Positions 61,121-64,000 of a DNA stretch of 64,000 bases are shown here, piece after piece. The notes beneath the pieces are model-generated. The model saw nothing but the letters and a program-made list of their open reading frames with translations, had not been told where the DNA came from and did no database searches. Position numbers and translations under genes: made by a program. How positions within the stretch are numbered: position 1 is the first letter of the stretch; each line of letters opens with the position of its first letter. This stretch comes from JBFLVU01 sp964589625 (GTDB taxonomy: Bacteria > Acidobacteriota > UBA4820 > DSQY01). The stretch lies in NCBI GenBank assembly GCA_964589625.1, contig CAZPSH010000009.1:50737-114736 (forward strand), read 5' to 3'.

Positions 61121-61699
61121 ATGAGAAAGATCCTCGTCGTTCTTCTCGGCGCCACCCTCGTCGTCCTCCTGGCTTCCTGCAACCTCTCGAACCTCATGAA
61201 GGGCGGCCAACAGGAGACCAATGAAGTGGCGAACGAACCCGCGACCCCACCCGAGACCGAGACGCCCCCATCCGCCACCACCCCCTCGGGCGCGCAGACC
61301 ACTCGGCCCGCCACACCTTCCACTCAGGGGACGACACGTCCCACGACCCCATCCACCCAGGGGTCCACCCAGCCTGTGACGCCTCCCCCCGCCGAGGTCC
61401 GCGAGGCCAAGGCCTTCCTCGGAGTCATCTTCGTCACCGACCTCAAGGAGGGCATGTTCCGCGTCAAGTCCGACACGGACACGCTCCTCGACCACAGCTT
61501 CTCGGGCAAGGACATCCGCGTGGAGCGGGAGCTCAAAGTCCCCGCCGGCACGCAGACCCTAAAGTTTATTGTCATCAACAAGAATGGGGCGCGCGGCATC
61601 CGCACCCTGGATGTGAACTACAAGCCCCGCACGCATCACACGGTCCGGGTCGTCTGCAAGGACTCGCCCGGAAACATCGCCCTGGAGATCCTCGAGTAG
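61121..61699 (+). CDS. lipoprotein with Pro/Thr-rich linker
   Basis: 192 residues. The signal peptide ends in VVLLASC, a good lipobox, so the protein is lipid-anchored at Cys23 or so. Residues 35-95 are a repeated Thr/Pro/Gln/Ser-rich linker (units such as TPSTQGTTRPT). The C-terminal 95 residues form a small beta-rich domain (FRVKSDTDTLLDHSFSGKDIRVE, TLKFIVINKNGARGIRTL) of unknown family. ATG at 61121 has GGGAG before it. Followed by a clear hairpin terminator. Confidence 0.82.
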   Translation: MRKILVVLLGATLVVLLASCNLSNLMKGGQQETNEVANEPATPPETETPPSATTPSGAQTTRPATPSTQGTTRPTTPSTQGSTQPVTPPPAEVREAKAFLGVIFVTDLKEGMFRVKSDTDTLLDHSFSGKDIRVERELKVPAGTQTLKFIVINKNGARGIRTLDVNYKPRTHHTVRVVCKDSPGNIALEILE

Positions 61700-61721
61700 C
61701 CTAGGCGGTCTTGAAAAGAAT

Positions 61722-61753
61722 GCGGCCGGCCTTTCGGGCCGGCCGCTTTCGTC
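61722..61753 (+). terminator. intrinsic terminator of the lipoprotein gene
   Basis: GCGGCCGGCC and GGCCGGCCGC pair perfectly around a five-base loop; TTTCGTCTC follows. It lies about 22 bases after the stop. Confidence 0.7.
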
Positions 61754-61808
61754 TCAGGGGAACAGCCCGAGGGCCGTGGACGTTCCTGCGGACAAAGGAG
61801 CTTTCCCA

Positions 61809-61985
61809 ATGCATCGCGTGAAGACCGCACTCTCCGCCGTGTTCGGGTCCCTTCTCATCGGGACGGCCTTTCTATCGGGCGCCCCGGAGGGCTCGGGAAT
61901 GCCCAAGGGCCTCTTTTCCAGAAAACTCTCCCAGGACGATCTCGACCTGATCCGGCTCTGGATCCAGGCAGGGGCCCCGGATTAG
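61809..61985 (+). CDS. tiny secreted protein resembling the tail of a cytochrome-c-like domain
   Basis: 58 residues: a signal peptide (VKTALSAVFGSLLIGTAFLSGA) and then about 30 residues ending KLSQDDLDLIRLWIQAGAPD. That ending is the usual last helix of PSCyt/C-type cytochrome modules, but no CXXCH is present. GGAGC precedes the ATG at 61809. It may be a remnant of a larger cytochrome gene or a genuine mini-protein; the sequence does not settle this. Confidence 0.5.
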   Translation: MHRVKTALSAVFGSLLIGTAFLSGAPEGSGMPKGLFSRKLSQDDLDLIRLWIQAGAPD

Positions 61986-62066
61986 CCGGAATTGGGTTGC
62001 CCGCAGGGGTTGCCGCCCCCGGTGTGCCGAATTACATTCGACCCAGACATCGAGAGGGAGGATCCC

Positions 62067-62369
62067 ATGCCGTTATTCGTTCTGATGACACGACTGGCCC
62101 CGGAAACCATGCACGACGCGGAGGGACGTAGGGCACGCGGGAAGGAATGGCTCAAGAAGGTCAAGGACGCGTGCCCGGAGGTCAAGTGGCTGTCCCACTT
62201 CGCGATCCTCGGCCCTTACGACTTCCTCGACATCTACGAGGCGCCGGACGCGGAGGCCGCCCACAAGGTGTCGCTCATCACGCGGGCCCAGGGGGCGCTG
62301 CACGTGGAGAGCTGGCAGGCCTTGCCCTACGAGGACTACCTCCGCGTCCTCGGCCAGGTGAAGCCCTAG
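62067..62369 (+). CDS. GYD-domain protein
   Basis: 100 residues, cytosolic. MPLFVLMTRLAPETMHD, LSHFAILGPYDFLDIYEAPDAEAAHKVSLI and VESWQALPYEDYLRVL match the GYD family of small ferredoxin-fold (dimeric alpha/beta barrel) proteins. GGGAGG precedes the ATG. Family function is not established. Confidence 0.85.
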   Translation: MPLFVLMTRLAPETMHDAEGRRARGKEWLKKVKDACPEVKWLSHFAILGPYDFLDIYEAPDAEAAHKVSLITRAQGALHVESWQALPYEDYLRVLGQVKP

Positions 62370-62414
62370 ATCGGCATCCCGAGCCGGATCCGTTAGGCTT
62401 GCACGCACAACGAA

Positions 62415-62440
62415 GAAGGGCCGGCATCTGCCGGCCCTTC
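62415..62440. terminator. bidirectional hairpin terminator
   Basis: GAAGGGCCGGCA and TGCCGGCCCTTC are perfect 12-base complements separated by two bases, between two convergent genes. On the minus strand it is followed by TTCGTTG, on the plus strand by GTGTG. Confidence 0.6.
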
Positions 62441-62475
62441 GTGTGAAATCAGTGGATCTCGCGCAGCGGCGGAGG

Positions 62476-63942
62476 TCAGCCGTCTGCGCGCTTGAGGCTT
62501 TGGAGGGCCGCCCCGAGCTTCTCCGACAGGACGTCGCCGAGGTTCAGGCCCGCGGAGGGCGGAGGGGCTGCAGGACGGACCTCGGGCCTCTCCCTGCGGG
62601 GCGGCCGCTCGGCGGAGGGCTTGGGCTCCGGCGGCGGAATCGGCGGAGGAGCGTCCTTGCCCATCTTGGCCCGTACCGTCCGGATCTTCTCGGAGAGCTC
62701 CTTGCCCGTGGCGTCCACACCGGCAAGGCGCTTGCGCTTCTCCTCCACCCATCCCCTTAACTTTTCCGCCCCGGCTGAATCCTTGGACGCGCCGAGGCGC
62801 CGTTCGAGGTCCGCGATCTCGGATTCGATCTTGCCCTTCAGTTCCTGGTTCTTGTGGAAGGCCGTCTCCCAGCGGGTGAGGTGTTCCACCATCCGCTCGA
62901 GCCACTCGTGGTGCTTCTGCTTGCGTTCGACTTTCAGGGTTTCGATGCGCTCGGAGGACTTCCTCCAGGCGGCCCTCAGGACCCCACGGACGCGCTCCTT
63001 CTCCGCGGGGGAGAGGGACGATTCCTTGACCTCGGTCTGAAAGGTCCGGATAGCCGTCTGGACCCCGTGGGGGTCATCGCCCTCCGCTTGGGCGAGCAGG
63101 GCCTCCGCCCTCTCTCTCAAAGCCGAGAGGATCTTTCCCCGAGTCGCCTTTCTCCTCGACTTGATGATCTCCCGAACCTCGACCCACTTTGCCCAGCAGG
63201 CCTCCCGATCTTCCCGAACGAGCCGCACGTCCAATCCTTCGGGCGCGGCGCCGTCTTCGGCGGGCGCGGTACCGGCCGCGGGGTTGGTCTTCATGAGGTT
63301 CAGGGCGTCGTTCAGGAGGGCCTGGGCCCTGTCCAGGTCGCCCTCGGGGCACTCGGGGGCAAGACAGGCCTCGGCGGCCTGAATGGCCGACTCGATGTGG
63401 GCGCGCTTCTTGGCCGACTCTTCTCGGGTCTTGGCGCGTTCCCCCTCCTGATAGGCCCGCGTCGCCTCGCAGAAGCCGTGGAAGTCGCTCCACAAAGCCT
63501 CCCGGTCTTTGGCCTCCAGGGGCTTGAAGGTCTTGAACATGGAGGTGATTTCCCGGGCGTGGGCCCAAAATTCCGCGAAGGAGACGGGGGCGTCGGCCTG
63601 AATGTGAGCCCGCAGTTTCTCGATTTCGGCGCGGATCACCTCGGCGTTGGCGTGAGCGATCTGAAGCCATCGCTCCCGGTCCAGATCGGACCCCTTCTTC
63701 GGGGGCTCCGCGGGAACCCCATCGGCTGGGGCTTGGGCTGGAAGCACAGCAGGAGCGTCAGCCTGTGCCGCGGGATCCCCCGGCGCACTCCCGGGGGAGA
63801 GCTCGGCCGCCGGTGCCGATTCCTCTCCCGGAACCCCCTCTGGCGCCGCTTCGGGCGCCTCCGCTTCGGCTCGGAGAGTCTCGGGGACTTCGGTGGGGGT
63901 GGAGGGGGTGGGATTCGGGTCCTGGTCGAGCTCGTCGGTCAT
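62476..63942 (-). CDS. coiled-coil protein, possibly DUF349-like
   Basis: 488 residues. The first 80 residues are Pro/Ala/Glu-rich and disordered. Residues 85-400 are almost all helical with units such as LWSDFHGFCEATRAYQEGERAKTREESAKKRAHIESA and WAKWVEVREIIKSRRKATRGKIL, which recall DUF349 repeats, though the match is only by pattern. The last 70 residues are Pro/Arg-rich and end in a short helix (LNLGDVLSEKLGAALQSLKRA). No enzymatic motif. Cytosolic; function unknown. Confidence 0.65.
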   Translation of the reverse strand: MTDELDQDPNPTPSTPTEVPETLRAEAEAPEAAPEGVPGEESAPAAELSPGSAPGDPAAQADAPAVLPAQAPADGVPAEPPKKGSDLDRERWLQIAHANAEVIRAEIEKLRAHIQADAPVSFAEFWAHAREITSMFKTFKPLEAKDREALWSDFHGFCEATRAYQEGERAKTREESAKKRAHIESAIQAAEACLAPECPEGDLDRAQALLNDALNLMKTNPAAGTAPAEDGAAPEGLDVRLVREDREACWAKWVEVREIIKSRRKATRGKILSALRERAEALLAQAEGDDPHGVQTAIRTFQTEVKESSLSPAEKERVRGVLRAAWRKSSERIETLKVERKQKHHEWLERMVEHLTRWETAFHKNQELKGKIESEIADLERRLGASKDSAGAEKLRGWVEEKRKRLAGVDATGKELSEKIRTVRAKMGKDAPPPIPPPEPKPSAERPPRRERPEVRPAAPPPSAGLNLGDVLSEKLGAALQSLKRADG

Positions 63943-64000
63943 GGGAACCTCCTGCTGGTTTCCGCCGCACCCCGAGGGGCCGGCGCGTAGGCGAAGGGGT

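Overview
The window is about 64 kb of GC-rich (roughly two-thirds G+C), densely coded bacterial chromosome with no rRNA, tRNA, insertion sequence, prophage or CRISPR that I can see. Gene content suggests a Gram-negative, non-fermentative, electron-transport-rich bacterium: a beta-barrel outer-membrane protein with multiheme cytochromes, an outer-membrane-style lipoprotein, ETF, LiuB/LiuC-like acyl-CoA enzymes, NtrC-type regulators with a good sigma-54 promoter, DUF4388/PATAN and SpoIVB-S55 proteins, an FakA-FakB fusion and an H1-like Lys/Ala/Pro protein. The closest overall match by gene repertoire is Acidobacteriota (Holophagae/Thermoanaerobaculia-like) or a deltaproteobacterial-type lineage; this is inference from content only.

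Layout. 1-5.5 kb: partial alpha/beta hydrolase, gltX, a decayed S46 peptidase relict, rimI, purC and a secreted HExxH peptidase. 5.6-9.2 kb: a three-gene operon for a monoheme cytochrome, a DUF3373-like beta-barrel and an octaheme cytochrome. 9.8-15.3 kb: the conserved translation cluster rplM-rpsI-rpsB-tsf-(terminator)-pyrH-frr-ispD-ispF, read leftward from a strong promoter. 15.4-19.9 kb: an S55 (SpoIVB-like) protein overlapping a propeller-like protein, then a methyltransferase. 20-25 kb: uvrC, an H1-like gene with a textbook promoter/operator/terminator, and a phospholipid-initiation operon (FakA-FakB fusion, PlsY). 25-28.7 kb: a FecR-like protein and an OPT transporter.

28.7-39.2 kb is a signalling block: an unknown protein translationally coupled to a PAS kinase that has lost its phospho-acceptor His; a zinc-ribbon response regulator, histidine kinase and NtrC-type activator behind a sigma-54 promoter; a single-domain response regulator coupled to an EAL phosphodiesterase; and a DUF4388 protein. 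39.5-46 kb: anmK coupled to a family-5 solute-binding protein, etfBA, and acpP-fabF.

46-64 kb: a PhoB/PhoR-like pair, a CoA-binding protein, a secreted protein of unknown function, a PilB/GspE-like protein without a functional Walker A, an HU-like protein, LiuB/LiuC-like carboxyltransferase and hydratase followed by a second kinase/NtrC pair whose activator has a broken GAFTGA loop, a HAD phosphatase, an M16 peptidase, a lipoprotein, two small proteins and a coiled-coil protein. Start/stop overlaps of four bases (ATGA or GTGA) are common and define many coupled pairs. The most unusual theme is that three signalling or motor proteins keep their fold but lack a key catalytic or interaction residue.
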